A stretch of 64,000 nucleotides of DNA from Melampsora larici-populina 98AG31 (GCF_000204055.1 NW_006768814.1:200367-264366); one strand, 5' to 3'; shown: positions 46,483 to 59,111, counted from the first letter of the stretch. Notes: a model not told the origin generated them from the letters alone. Numbers and translations: made by a program.

Positions 46483-48197
46483 ATGATCACCAGCACCAAT
46501 GTGCTCCTGCGCTCTATGATATATAGCTCTATGTGGCTTTTTTCACTTCATACAACCATTGCACCTTCGCCTGGAGCCGTTTTTGATTCCGCCTATGATA
46601 GCTCCTCAGGGATTGCTGGGACCCGAGATGTGAGCGCTGTGACGTCTACGATAGAGACATCTGGAGCAAGATTCTCACATCCTCAGCCTTGTCGGCGAAG
46701 TATGGATGGCTGCCTTCTTGCTACCGGTCATCACATGCCCTCAACTGGAACGTCACCAGCATCTGATGCTAGTCGAACTTCCGAAGAATCCAGAATCACT
46801 CAAACTTTAGCACCACCCAAGTCATGGAAGACCTCCGCAGCGCTCAACTTGCGCCGCTTGGAAGGAAAAGCTCTGATGGGCTTCTTTCCAAAAATAAGAG
46901 ACGATTGGAATCTTGGTGAGCCCTCTTGATCAACTCTATTGCAAAAGGCAGAACCATCACAAGTTGGAAGATGCTCTTGCCCTTAAAGCTTACTTAGTAT
47001 TGTATTTGTTTATCATCAGCATATGCGGCTTATGAAGAGGTCCTCGCTGGGGCTGTCAGGTGGAAAGCTGATTGGGTAGACACTGAGGGTCTGGCCGCGA
47101 CACTGGCCGATATGAGCACCACAAGACAACGCTCCACAAACATCCTTGGACTGAGTCCAGAGGTGAAAAACTATATCTCGCAAGAAAGGCTTCCGCAGTT
47201 GTACCAAAAACTCCAAAGCACCCTCCAAGAGGAATTGGACCACCTCTCAGAGAATGGAGGACTAAAAAGAGACATCGACTCTAAAATTGCGATTTTGAAC
47301 CATTTGTTCAAATTGGAACTTGGAGACCCAGAACTGGGACCGTATCTCGACCCCCTAGAACGCAAGCTGTCCTCCCTGAACGAGCAACACGCGCCTACGC
47401 CAGAAACGGAGATCCCTGAGACCTTATCAACTGCGAAGATCCCGCCTCGCCTTTCTTTCTCGGCTTTCACCAGACTTCGAGAACAAGCACCAAAAGCACC
47501 AAACTCCGAAAGGATCTGGGCCAAGATTAATTGTAAGATTGATTTTTGTTGATTTTCTCTCATTCTTTACTTTATGACTCGCGTTCAAAAGTTAGCAAGA
47601 ATTCAAGCAGCTTAGTTTCTTGATCAAATATTTCCACCAGATCAATTTGAAGCAGAGAAGAACCACCTCGAGTATCTGAGAGGCCTCAATAGGCCAATAC
47701 TCGGAGAATGGACTAGCATAAAACAGCTCACTACAGACTTCATAGCGAAGGCCGGAGGATCAGCCTGGATTGGACCCAAATTCTACCCACAGAAGCTCAA
47801 AGTTTCCGAATACAAAACACTTCAAGAAATCAATCTACAGCGCAGAGCTCTTATCGAACACGCTACTCGTGTGGCCGCACGCCCTCTACACGACACCAGA
47901 CTGAGTTCCGAAGAAATGAAACTTCTCCGGCAGATCGAATTGGAAACTCTGATGATAGAAGGTGGTTCTGAACATTCAGACGAAGTCAGGGAAATACTCG
48001 CAGGTTTGGTTAATGGCGGCAATCAAGAGGCGATAGCTTTCCTACGTCAAGTAGACATCGAGCGAGACTCTACGTCGAACGTGCCAGAGCAAGCAGGCGG
48101 TTTGGACTCTTTGAGGTACAAAGAAGGTATGCCTATTTTATCGAGAAACCAAGCAGCTGCCTCGTTACCAGCCGTTTCCATCTCACAAGGGACGTAG
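46483..48197 (+). CDS. Predicted secreted helical protein of unknown function
   Basis: I do not recognise the family. Three exons join cleanly: 46483-46916, 47020 to about 47531 and 47641-48197. They use GTGAGC and GTAAGA donors and CAG acceptors and encode about 500 residues. The N-terminus, MITSTNVLLRSMIYSSMWLF then SLHTTIAPSPGAVF, looks like a signal peptide cleaved after about residue 32. A Ser/Thr-rich stretch follows (about 35-110). The body is strongly helical, charged and without membrane segments, for example SQERLPQLYQKLQSTLQEEL and SSEEMKLLRQIELETLMIEG. Only a few Cys occur, so it is not a small Cys-rich effector. A large secreted fungal protein of this kind could act at the host or cell-wall surface; that is inference from the signal peptide and the suspected lifestyle only. 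Confidence 0.68.
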
Positions 48198-51100
48198 GGT
48201 GGGATTTTAAAGCGGCAAACTGTTTCTCCAATCCCGAGTGCGGAGGTTACGTCACGACCAGTTATGATACATTTCAAGATGCATGGTCCCTATCAGAAGG
48301 GGTGACCCATAATTTCAAAGTAGAAGACACAATGCAATCCTATAAAACAATTAATTTGGTCTGCTTCTGTTCAAGACCAATTATTGAAAAATGATTTGAA
48401 TAGAGTTACAGATCTCTCCCTTATAAAACAATCACTGCATAGACTATCATGTTCCAAACAGAAGACAGGAGGTTTCCTACAAGTAGTGAATTTGATTTGT
48501 TTCACTGCAGTGTCAAATTTGTAAATGACATGAATGTCCCTTGGTTATTCTTTGCATCCTGTGAAACTAGGAGTCCAATTTCCAAGCACTTGTAGATTGC
48601 CCATCTTTGTAAGTTGGAGTCATCCATGAAATTGACACTCCTTTTGGCAAACATGATGCAATATGTGGAGCCTCTGGTGTACCATTACCAACCTGGATGG
48701 AGTGACTTCTTCCGCCAAGTAATACTTTTGAAACACCCAGAGACCTATGGTAAAATCAGACTTCCAATCACTAGTTTCAAAAATCAAACCTTGATAAGGA
48801 AGTAAAATTACTAAGGAGGATATGAATGACATTGGGTACTCAGACTCCAGAGATTTGATGTGTGGATTGGTCATCAAGCCAACTATCAGGCTGGCTGGGT
48901 AAGTGATGACCACAGGAAAGGGGAAGCCAATCATTCAGATTGAGGCTTGTGTGTATACTGATATACTGAGGGCCATGTTATCTTGCTTAAATTTTGGAAT
49001 GAATCCTTGCGTGGGCTGGGATGTGATCAACAACAAACAATGGAGTGACTTCTCCTAACCTGCCAAAGTTTCAGCTTTATCATATTTCAATCTATGTTTC
49101 ATCCTAGGGTATTTAAAAGGCTTTACAGCCACATTGTCAAGTGTACATATTTTTTGTACCAACAAATGAGGTATGTCTGAAGCGCGAAGACAAGCTATCT
49201 ACATACATGCAACCATACCAGCTCCAGCCTTTTACTTTGAGAATTTACCATGTGTTAAGGCAGGTTAAAACAGTTTTCTGCATCACAAAAGGTACATGAT
49301 TGCCAGTGCTTTTAAACACACAAAATTTTGTTGTCATACCATCTTCAATGACTGAGATATCTGTATGTGACTCCCAAACACACCCCAATATAGAGTTCAG
49401 AAGCTCTTGGACTTTGAAATCAAACACAATTTTGCACTTCTGTTGAAACCAGATATGGCACCAAGATGTGTGCTATGGGAAAGCCTTTGTCTTTGTGCAT
49501 CTTGTGTGCATGTGACATACCTAGTTATCCTGTTCTGCATGGTTTCACAAGATTGTAAGATCTGGAAACTTTGAAAGCTTGGTATTTTCTCTAAGTGGAT
49601 TGAAGGGTCTGAGGGTGCTATACTAGCAATCAGGAATTGAAATGAGTTAAAGCCACAAATCTTGTTATGTACACTTCATGGACTCTAATGCTTTTGTATG
49701 ATCAATTCTGTAATTGTGTCAATATTTCAAAGAAATATTTGGCATGGGAAGTGCACTGTATTTGATCAAAAATCAATACAGTGGGTTTAAAAACGCTTGA
49801 CACAAATGTTTTGTCAAGCAGGGGCCCAAGCCAGGTGGTTGGGTGTTTTCAATCAAAAGTGGTGACAAAGCAAAACCAGCTTCAAAAAAAAGTAAGGAGG
49901 GATTGGGAAAGTATGCTACCTGTACGCAGTATCCAGGGTTGATGCTGTATTGGCTCAGTTTGATTTGGAGAATCTCTAGATTGCCATCCAATTGTAGTTA
50001 AAAATTCTCAACCATAAAGCTTGGGCCCCTAGTGTAACAAAAAATTGTGACAAACATCTTCAAAACTACTGTACATTTCTTTGATCCTTGGTGGATCATT
50101 ATCTCATTTATGTGCTCAAGCTTGAAGCTCCCTTGTATTTCCCATTGGGTGATTCATGATTTGACCTTTTCACCCATTTCCAGAACATACAGGCTTCAAG
50201 TGGGGTCACCACTCAGAAACAGGTGAAAAAGACCACCTGCAGATCACCCAAAAGTAGTAGTCACACTAGTGCTACAATGAAGGTACTTGAATTTCAAACA
50301 CATGTGGTAGGTTTTGGCTATCATATATTGTCATTTTTATTGGGATTTTATTGAGCCACTCAAACATTAAGGTGAACATTGATTTTTGGCATGGTACAGC
50401 TCACTTCTCAGGCCAAGGATCTCTCTTTAGGGGAAAGTTCCTTGCTTGAGGCTTTGCAAGGAGCAAGTGATTTAGTTGTGTCTGGGGGTGGATGGCTGGG
50501 CCTCAAGTACATTGGTACCATGGTCAGAATGAGAATAATAACTGCTCAACTATGCCATCCAAGCCCAATCCTTTGGGTTTGATCTGTAAAAGAATAATGG
50601 ATGTTAGATCATCTCCACCATTGGTGTGGCAATAAGATGCTTTTGGTTGTCTGTACATACATTGGCTATTGAACAGGTCATATCCTGTATTAAAAATTTA
50701 GCCAGAGGTCAAAAAGACTGTGGCTGTTTGAACACAGGTTGAACACAATGATTTTCCAATTTGTGAAGGTGAAAGAAATTGAGGGAGATATCTTGTATAA
50801 TTGTTCCAAAACAAGAGTAAGGCAGGCCAATATGTCCCAGAAATTCCCCTATTGAGGGTTATAATGTAAATTGCAATGTTTTTGTTTGCAACTCTGGTCA
50901 GATCCCAAAAAACAACAAGATTCTGATGTTTTTTGTCACATCCAATAAAAGGAGACCCTAAGCTAACAACGATATCCCTCAGTCCATTAAAGAGGGAGGG
51001 ACCTGTTGCTGATACTAGAGATAGCAAGATGTGGCAGATGTTGGTACTGGTTTGGGACTACCCAAAACTTGATTCTGTGGTAAGAGATCAAAGTGAAAAT

Positions 51101-51359
51101 CTTTACTTCAGCCACTCCCATCTTCCCTTACCTCTAGACTCACATCCCCCAACTAATTAGGTTGTTTTTAAACAAGACTTTATTGCTATAACTTTTTTTA
51201 GAGCTCCCTTTTTCTTTTTTCCCTGCTCACATCCTGGATGAGAAGACCCCACAGGTTTATTACAATTGCCACAGAAGGCAGACCCAGATTGAGTGGAATA
51301 GTCTAGTATTGCTATAACCAGGCACCCATCCCTGGGCTACCTCCACACCCCTGTTAGTA
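48198..51359. other. 3.2 kb repeat-like sequence without genes
   Basis: No credible exon is visible. The DNA is AT-rich with many interrupted frames of 60-110 codons on both strands and has the look of decayed transposon sequence. The only structured feature is the inverted-repeat element at 49821-50029. Confidence 0.45.
49821..50029. mobile_element. Candidate small inverted-repeat element (209 bp)
   Basis: GGGGCCCAAGC at 49821-49831 is matched by its reverse complement ending at 50029. Weaker complementarity continues inward (GGTGGTTGGG against ATGGTTGAG). No clear target duplication was found, so the limits and class are uncertain. Confidence 0.45.
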
Positions 51360-52067
51360 CAGTCGTTTTCAAAAAGGATGAAAAGACAATCACAAAAACT
51401 TGGTCATGTGGTCCGTGCGCGCGGCGGATGTTGCCGGAATGTGGGTGAATCCCGACAGCCACATACCGCCAATACAGCCCACCCATAGTGCTTTTTTGGC
51501 CTTACAAACAACTTCAATTCGGTGTTTTGACCTGGTAGTTATATTGTTGATGGCACTATGGCAAGAAGCCGCTGCCATGACGAACGTGTCCTGCTTGGGA
51601 AGCGTGTTCGAAACGGCTGCGTGGTCTTTACTTTTACGGTCTCGGCATATCTTCAAATGACATAAGTTTTTGCTTGTGAGGAAGTTTTCATCAGTTTATT
51701 GCCGCTCAGGTATAGCAAAAATAACCATTTTTAGATGATGATTGTGGTGTTAGCACATTCACATCAATTGTCCTAAGGCCATCCCCAAAACTCGGCAAAA
51801 CAGAGGCCCTTTCGAGGCTCGAACCGCCTCAGCCGCTGCAATACTTCTTTGCCATACCGTTCGACAATATCAACTTTTCAAAGGATCCTCAAAGTCAGGC
51901 TATATCGAACAATCATAAAGCTACAGTTCGAGATTTGTAGACTGTATGAGAATATTGCCAATATATGGCTGTTGGGATTCACCCACATTCCGGCAACATC
52001 CGCCGCGCGCACGGACCACATGACCAAGTTTTTGTGATTGTCTTTTCATCCTTTTTGAAAACGACTG
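51360..52067. mobile_element. TA-flanked element with TIRs of about 104 bp (708 bp)
   Basis: The left end starts CAGTCGTTTTCAAAAAGGAT. The right end, read on the minus strand from 52067, is identical over about the first 93 bases, with two mismatches over 104. TA borders both ends (51358-51359 and 52068-52069). The roughly 500-bp interior contains no transposase signature. Long near-perfect terminal inverted repeats with CAGT ends and TA duplications fit a recently moved, non-autonomous Tc1/mariner-like element. Confidence 0.93.
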
Positions 52068-52938
52068 TACTATAGTTAAACAAAGACTTGAAATTTAAGT
52101 TTGACAAAATGAGGCAGAGGTTGTAGTAACCTAATAAAGGTTTTTTATCTTTATGCTATGTAATGAGTTTGAATAGTATGATAACTATTCTGTTCATTTG
52201 ATGAGGAGAAGGTCATCATGAAACCTTCTCACTGTTGTGGTAATAGTATACCACAACCAAAACCTCCCCTCATAGGGGTGGATGGTTTAGGCAGGATTCA
52301 GCCATATCTGGACCCAGATATGCACAAGCTTGGGTCTGGCATACTACTAGTACAAGCCAAATTGGCTGATTATCAGAATTCACATTAAGCATCAAATTGG
52401 GAGGTTATTGTGCAAAACATTTTTTCATACCAAGTATGTAATTTAATAGAGACTGTGGTTCAACAAAGAGCGTGATTTAAGAAAGAATATGCAGCTATTG
52501 TATGTACAAGATGGAATGTCTGAGACACATGAAACATTGGCAAAAGGAGAAAATCACTTTGTTTTCGATTGAGATAAGAAATTTGCCAACAAATTGCTTC
52601 ATGTTCAAAGCTTGAGCTGTGATGGTGTCCATGATAAAGCCTGCCAAATTGATCTTTATGTGCATCTTCCACCAATGCCAACATGCAGCACCAGATGGAG
52701 TTCCTGAAAATTTCTTTATGAAACCTGCTACATATAGCCTTTGAGCATACACTGGTGGTGCAGCAGCAATAAAACCAGGCTGTGAAAACTCTGATTGCAA
52801 CAGTTGTGATATTCCTAGAGTTTTAAGGTGACATCTCATGACTTAACTTTTCTTTTCACATTATTTCAATTTATATCCACATAGTGAGACCTAGCTGACC
52901 TGTCCCCAAACCAAAATTGATTCAAAAACCAACCTTTA
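52068..52938. other. Intergenic, possible decayed transposon
   Basis: A minus-strand frame of 114 codons (52495-52839) contains QPGFIAAAPPVYAQRLY and GTPSGAACWHWWK but no family I recognise, and no neighbouring exons. It is left uncalled. Confidence 0.4.
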
Positions 52939-53244
52939 GAGCACCCACTATCATGAGGGTGATCTATCGTAAATTTTGCGTTCCTGAGCGCAAAATTTGA
53001 TCATGAGTGTTTTACCAAAAATGGTAACCACATGAAATCCACTATTGGATGATTTACTGTCTGTTTTACCTGGTTCCTACGATAAAGCAGGGTTTAAGCT
53101 TTCGTAGATTTGAACAAGCGCAACACAAAATTTGATGCAGTTGTAGGGACCGCAAGTGTAAAACAGGCCCATAGTGGACCTGTGTGTAACTTAGCGGTAA
53201 AGCTACAATAAATCACCTCGTTACCGCAACCATAGTGGGTGCTC
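52939..53244. mobile_element. PIF/Harbinger-type MITE (306 bp)
   Basis: The terminal inverted repeats GAGCACCCACTAT (52939-52951 and the reverse complement ending at 53244) are perfect over 13 bp. Both ends are flanked by TTA (52936-52938 and 53245-53247). The 3-bp TTA duplication and this type of terminus are typical of PIF/Harbinger (Tourist-like) elements. The interior is non-coding. Confidence 0.87.
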
Positions 53245-53279
53245 TTAGGCCACAAATGCCAAATTTTTGCCAGATATTA

Positions 53280-53493
53280 GGGGGGTTCAAGTCAAGAAAT
53301 TTACGGTATTTTACAGTCCAACAAGTTGTCCAAATGTTGAAAATATACTGTAAATTTAAAAAAATCAGGACACCTTTTTAGGCATCCCGAATGCTGTTGG
53401 CTGTATATTTGCAGAAAAAAACCCACCGTAAAATTTAAAAGACTTGTCTGTTTTTTAAAAAGTTTCACAAAAAAATTCTGACTTGAAACCCCC
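53280..53493. mobile_element. Small G-tract inverted-repeat element, copy 1
   Basis: It starts GGGGGGTTCAAGTCAAGAAA and ends in TTCTGACTTGAAACCCCC, giving inverted termini of about 18 bp. TA borders both ends. It is about 214 bp, AT-rich inside and non-coding, and is closely similar along its length to the copy at 53591-53799. Confidence 0.82.
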
Positions 53494-53590
53494 TATTGCA
53501 CCTAACCCTGTTGGCCAACATCTCAAATTCCAACCATCTTTGACACAAACATAGGTAAAATACAGTCCCAAATTCCAACACTTGTCATTA

Positions 53591-53799
53591 GGGGGTTTCA
53601 AGTCAAGAAATTTATGGTATTTTACAGTCCAACAAGTTGTCCAATGTTGCAAGATATACACTAAATTTGAAAAAATCAGGACACCTAAAAAGGTGTTACG
53701 GATGCTGTTGACAGTATATTTGCAGAAAAAACACTGTAAATTTGAAAAACTTGTCTGTTTTTTAAAAAGTTTGGCAAAAAAATTCTGACTGAAAGCTCC
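53591..53799. mobile_element. Small G-tract inverted-repeat element, copy 2
   Basis: This is the second copy, in the same orientation and about 100 bp from the first. It starts GGGGGTTTCAAGTCAAGAAA. The right terminus is degraded (GACTGAAAGCTCC). Internal words such as TTTTACAGTCCAACAAGTTG and AAAATCAGGACACCT are shared with copy 1, with scattered substitutions and small indels. TA lies at both ends. Confidence 0.82.
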
Positions 53800-54021
53800 T
53801 ATTACAACCCTCTAGGAGCATTCCTGGGTCCTAGGATGATACTTCCCCTTTTGGTGCTATTGGGGGGTTTGCCCAGAGTGTAGCCCATACAGCCACTTTA
53901 CAAGGTCAGCCGGCTTGCATCTTTCCCTACACAACATGAATATGAGCTTTATCTTGTTATTTACATGGCCTGGTGCAAGGTCGAAATCGCTACGATATGC
54001 ACAGCTATATGAGGTACCCTG

Positions 54022-54046
54022 GATAGTGGTGAGACTTACCACTATC
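54022..54046. repeat. 9-bp-stem hairpin
   Basis: GATAGTGGT and ACCACTATC flank a 7-base loop. Related TAGTGGTG words recur at about 54099 on this side of the hAT gene and, inverted, near 58290 on the other. They may be subterminal transposase-binding repeats of the hAT element, whose exact ends I could not set. Confidence 0.6.
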
Positions 54047-54435
54047 TAGGAGGCCCGCTACGCACCACTAACATGCGAGACTCGCTATGAAGTCCTTGTA
54101 GTGGTGTGTATCAGTCACTACGAATCGCTGCGATAATGACTCACTAACGCTATGATAGTGCACATGTATTTTTTTTAATATGAACAAAGAATTTTATTAA
54201 AAGGCATGTAAAAAATAAGTGGAAAACATATACAAGAACAATTAAATAGTTGAGTACGAGATTATTGAAGCAGAGGACACAAATATCAGACCAACATGAA
54301 GACAAACTTGTATTAAGGAGAGTGGTGAAAGTGAACACTAACTAGAGAAGGAAAAGTTTAAAAAAAAAGGAAGATAATAAGGAAAGAAGAAAAAGTGAGA
54401 TGAAGAGATTAAAAAACTAAAAATGAAGTATTACT

Positions 54436-57400
54436 TCATTGGTTCTCCATTTTTTGCACCAACTCTAAGCCTTGAGAGAATTCGCCAGGTACCTCAATTC
54501 CTGACTTCATCCATTCCCGTGATGAAGAGCAGCGCTCAATGGTTCTAGTTGATAGAGCTGATCGATCCGACCCACATACGTCAGCTGCTCCAGAAAAGAC
54601 CCTCTCAACTGAGCAGGTGGTTGCTGGACAAGCCAAGAAATCACGAGCCATGATGGCAAGCACAGGAAAGGCGCCCTCATTATCCTAAAACCAAAGAGGG
54701 AATGAGAAACTTGATGATAGTGAAGTGGAAAAGAAATAAAAGAAGAACTTACGCTCCACCACGAAAGAATTGGACCACCAGTCAGTGGAAACTTTCCAGA
54801 CATATAACCCTCAATCTCTTGAAAAGCATCATTCTCGGAAGCCTTGGGTAGTGTAGCAAATACATTGTAATCATCATCGGTTACTGTGACGTCTTGCTGA
54901 TTCGAGGTGGCAGTGACAGGGTTAGAGTCTTGGTGTTTTTCAGAATAACTTTGCACTTGTTCTTCTAGGATTCTCTTGACACGAGCCACATGTGATGAAT
55001 GATATAACTCAAAAAATTTCAGTCGAAGTCGTGGATTGAGGAGAGTAGCCATGATGACGGCATCACATTGGAGAGCTTCTTCTTCAAATCCTTGCAGACG
55101 ATGGAGCATGACCGAAATCATCTTCTTGAGACTTGTATAAGGTGAATTTGCGCTTAACTTCATGAGGGAACTTTTGACACGATGATAATCCAGCAGAACA
55201 ATTGCTGCCGTTGGGTGATCACCTTCAACTCGCGATGTAGCAGAAACAAAGACCTGGAAAATCAAAGTCGATCAGTTCAAACTCAGTCAGTAGAATCAGA
55301 TGGATGGAAAGGACTCACATCCATAACCTCAGTCAAAGCTGAGACACATAACCATTCCGATTTAGAAATCGATATCTCGTCAAAGTAGCCCTCTTGATCA
55401 TTGGCCAACATCTGGTTGATTACCTGCAAGTGAAAACCATGGTTAAAATTCAAAATCACTGATACAGTTGTAAAAAAGATGAAATAAGCTAACCTCGGCC
55501 CCTTCAACCATGATCAATCGGCTTTGGTGTAATCCATTCCACTTGCTAGATACACCAAGAATTGGACAGCGCATCTTCCTGCCCAATTCTTTGGCGCGAG
55601 TACAAAACTCAAGACGGCGAGACGGACGACGAGCAATCAGGCGGCTGACTCGATCAACCTAAAGAAGTTCAAGTCAGCTCAGACATCAGGTAGGCAATGA
55701 ATGAAATAAACCCACCTTCTTCACCGCTTGAACCACAAGATCAGGCTTTGATCTACTTGTACCTGGTAAAGCACTTGAAATGTTGAAAAAATCATCTTGA
55801 CCACCCTCCAATTTGCTCTTGGATTGACAATCCCAAACCTCCGCTTCGCTACCATGTTCCGAATCTTCAGAATCGGATTCCTCCATATCAACGTCTTCGG
55901 TTCCATTGTTCAAGGTGATTGAGGGGGTGGGGATATTGAACAATGGTTGAGTAGTAGGTTTGGTGTGACCGGGATCGAGTCCGATAGAAGCAAGACCATG
56001 CTTGACCATCAAAGCTAGCTTGTGAGCATAGCAGCAAAGATGCAAGTGATCAGCGTCCCAATCAACGCTAGGGGCGGCCTCCAGGAAAAGTTTTTGAACC
56101 TCGAGAGCAAGTGTTTTGTTGTTTGACCCCGAGTCGGTCGTTTGAGCTAACATGTATAGATAACCAAAACAAGTCAGGATCGTTTGATGCAAAATTAGAA
56201 GAAAAAGATTTGAATAAGAACACTTATCTTATCATGTAGTCCGTGCTTAATGAGGAAACGTGCCACAGGTCGGGCCAGTAAAACACCGGCGTGGTTCCAA
56301 GCAGCCAACTTGAGAGCCAGATGAACCGTCTTGAACTCCCAGTTCTTGTCAATGAAAGTCACATTCATACCAATAAAAGCGTGTCGGCTGCGGCGTGTTG
56401 TCCAGCCATCGTGAATCAAGCAGAACTTGCTGCGGTTGCTCTACAGAAGGGTTTTAATGAAAAGAGAGAAAAAAAGCAAAACAATATAGATGATTGAGTA
56501 GAGTAAAAAGCAGATAGTAAAGAGATAAAAAGTAAGACTAACCTTGATCATTTGTAGAACCGTGTTTTGCATCCCAGAATGGAGACGCTTGGCGGTATTT
56601 GCGGCCCACACTGGCGATCTAAGAGTTGCCGATACATTTGAGAGTCTGAAAGCAGCCCGCAGAGCAATGTCTTGAAAACGAGCCCATGGTAAAGCGTGTC
56701 GGACTACCCAGATCACACACACAAGGTTCAGGAGGTCAACACTGAACTTATCCTTAGAAACAAATCCATCAAGAGTTCCTGACAAGGATCGATTCAATGC
56801 ATCCTGCTGTTCCTGCCAGGAGGGAGGGAGGTCCATCCCAGCAGCCAAGGCTGCTGATTGTCTGGGGCATGCTGGACAACCTTTACATCCATCTCGGTGT
56901 CCGTATAGGTTGTAGTAGCTGGCCATTCCTTTAAGAAATCGACCACGACACCACCTACACCTGTACAATCTCGGATCACCAGAGGTCTAAAGATGAGAAA
57001 AGTAAAAGAAATCAATGATTTCGAAATCCTAACAAATAAATAAAGAAACTGAGGACAATCTGACCTGGCCTTGTGGATAGATCGGAGAGTGAAAATACTT
57101 GAGCAGCTCTCGAACTCGAGCTAGCTGTGATGCCCTGATACCAGTACGAGGCCTGCTGGGGATAACTTCATCTTCAGAGTCTTGATCGAGATTGATACAA
57201 TCGGGTACAGTCTCAATCTGAAAATGAAGATGGAAATAGATTATTGAGTGGAAAATTAAAATGAAGAATAAAGACAGAGATTAAAAAGTGGAGATGAGAT
57301 GCTTACAGGGGTCTTACGGGCCCTTTTGCCTGTCTTGACTGATGAATCTTGAGTCGTCTTCCTCTTGTTGTTCTTGCGGCTCGATGGCGATGGTGAAGCT

Positions 57401-57687
57401 GGTATGTCGTTCTCGGTCTTGACAGCGGCGTTCATTTCAGAAAAGACTGAGTCGGGGAGTCCAGGAGAGAGAGGTTCCACTTGAAGTGCCCGTTGTGAGT
57501 CACTGGAGACCATTACAAATCCTGGCTGAGTCCGAACAGGGGTCCTAGGCCGGAGCAACCGTGCTGAGGGAGCTACACATGGGTCTGTTGATGGCGGAGC
57601 AAGACTGATACGAGAATTTGATTGAATGGGCCGGTCAGTCACTTTTGAAGTGCTCTGACCAGTATTCGATGATGTTGATGGTTGCAT
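54436..57687 (-). CDS. hAT-superfamily transposase
   Basis: About nine exons can be joined from the ATG at 57687 to the stop at 54436, with no internal stop in the conserved parts. The order is a disordered N-terminus with a basic patch (SSRKNNKRKTTQDSSVKTGK), then a BED-type zinc finger beginning YRCRWCRGRF and continuing SYYNLYGHRDGCKGCPACP. The catalytic core follows, with IHDGWTTRRSRHAFIGMNVT (first Asp) and TTDSGSNNKTLALEV (second Asp). HLHLCCYAHKLALMVKHGL comes next, then an acidic insert. The C-terminal dimerisation region is LAIMARDFLACPATTCSVER followed by VFSGA. This is the full domain set of hAT transposases. The copy looks coding-intact, so it is either recently active or domesticated. 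An 8-bp target duplication would settle the element ends but was not found by eye. Confidence 0.88.
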
Positions 57688-58479
57688 AAAGATTTGGCTA
57701 ATGATTTGGATTGAAAGGAAATGAAAGTGGATGAAAGACTTAAATTGATGAGATTGAAGGACACTGTGATCAAAACAAAGTTATGAAAAAGAACCAGAGG
57801 AAGGGTATCATCAGCAATCGGCTTGATCCTTTATACCTTCTGAAATCTCTATACTCACCGACTTGATGTCTGATCCCATTTGAAGTTGAACTTGTGGTTT
57901 TCATTTGTTATAAAATTTGTCAACCACTTGTCGGTGTTCTGAATTGTGAGCATGCGTGATGAGGTGGTTGGTGGGGGAGGTGGATTGAGTCCAGGTATGA
58001 GGTGAGTTGATTCAAAAGGGACGGGAGTGTCCTTGACCGGGATGACCGGTTCAAAACAGCCAGTGTGTTTAGTTGGGGTGTGTATGTATTTATATTCCAA
58101 ATACAAATACACCTAGTGGCCACTATGTGTACCGCTGTACATGTGGACACGCTATCAAAAAGCTCGAGCACAGCGAATATACCACTATAGGATTCTGGGC
58201 TTTTCCAATAGGGCTGCGCAGTCACCCACTACAAGAAAAGCACGGGCTGAGTAGTGCAGTGCCGCATCGCTTCCGCCGCACCACCACTATTTTTGGTGAT
58301 GCGGTTTTGACGTTGCCTGGTGGTGATACTCTTGTTAATGTTTTGAAATTTTGGGTTCATTTTCTTTCTTGGCCTTTCTACCTGCACATTGGGTTTTGAT
58401 CAGTTCAAGTCTTTGAAAATTAGCCAAGCTTAACATCCTCTTTCAATGTTCTGTTTGAGAATCTTGTATGTATAGGACC
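57688..58479. other. Region upstream of the hAT transposase gene
   Basis: It is probably the transposase promoter and the element's other end. GTGG/CCAC-rich inverted words cluster at 58110-58300 (for example GCACCACCACTA near 58286). No independent gene is seen. Confidence 0.5.
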
Positions 58480-59111
58480 TCACGCTCACACCCGGTGCCA
58501 CAAAGCCACGAAGCCACGAGGCGCCCTGGAGGGGCCGTGGCAAGGGCCAGGGCTTAGGCCACACCGTGGCCCTCACCCCAAGCCCTTCATGGCCTTCACA
58601 GAGCATCAAATCCAGTTGAAGCCCCCCTAAAGATCACCTTAAGCAGGGAGTAGGGGCTTAAAATGGGGATTTGAAGTCAGGCTGAGCCCCGAGACCGACA
58701 CCCCAAGGGTTCCCCGAGCCCCGAACCCTCGGGGTGCGGGTTCGGTCACCTTTTTTGGGATCCCAGTACATTGGGGGGCCCGTAGGGTTCGGGGGCGGGG
58801 GGGGCTAGTCCTCAAACCCCCGATCTTATCCGCGGGGACCCCCGGCTTCCCGCGGGTTTTAGGCATTCGGGATAGGGGTCGGGGGGCCTTCTGGAAGCCG
58901 GGTTTTGATCGGTTCGGGTAGGGTTCGGGCGCGGGGGAGCCTACTGGATATCGGTTCGGGGTGCGGGCAGGCCGTTACCCGCGTTTTTCGGGTCGGGGCT
59001 CAGGCTGAATTTGAAGTTGTTAAAAGGGAAGGCCACATTGGGCCACACCACACCAGGCCATGGCCCTGGCCACGGCCACGGCCACGAAAAAGGCGCCGGG
59101 TGTGAGCGTGA
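58480..59111. mobile_element. GC-rich inverted-repeat element (632 bp)
   Basis: TCACGCTCACACCCGG at 58480-58495 is repeated exactly inverted at 59096-59111, followed inward by a mismatch and GCC. The interior is far more GC-rich than the surroundings. It consists largely of G-runs with repeated GGTTCGGG and GGCCACGG words, and the inner flanks are also roughly inverted (GCCACG...GGCCATG). No target duplication was recognised. Minus- and plus-strand frames here are by-products of the composition. Confidence 0.7.

Noticed and set aside
52495..52839. 114-codon minus-strand frame with a Trp/Ala-rich motif
   Set aside because: It is an isolated frame in a transposon-rich stretch. No similarity could be named and no exon partners were found.
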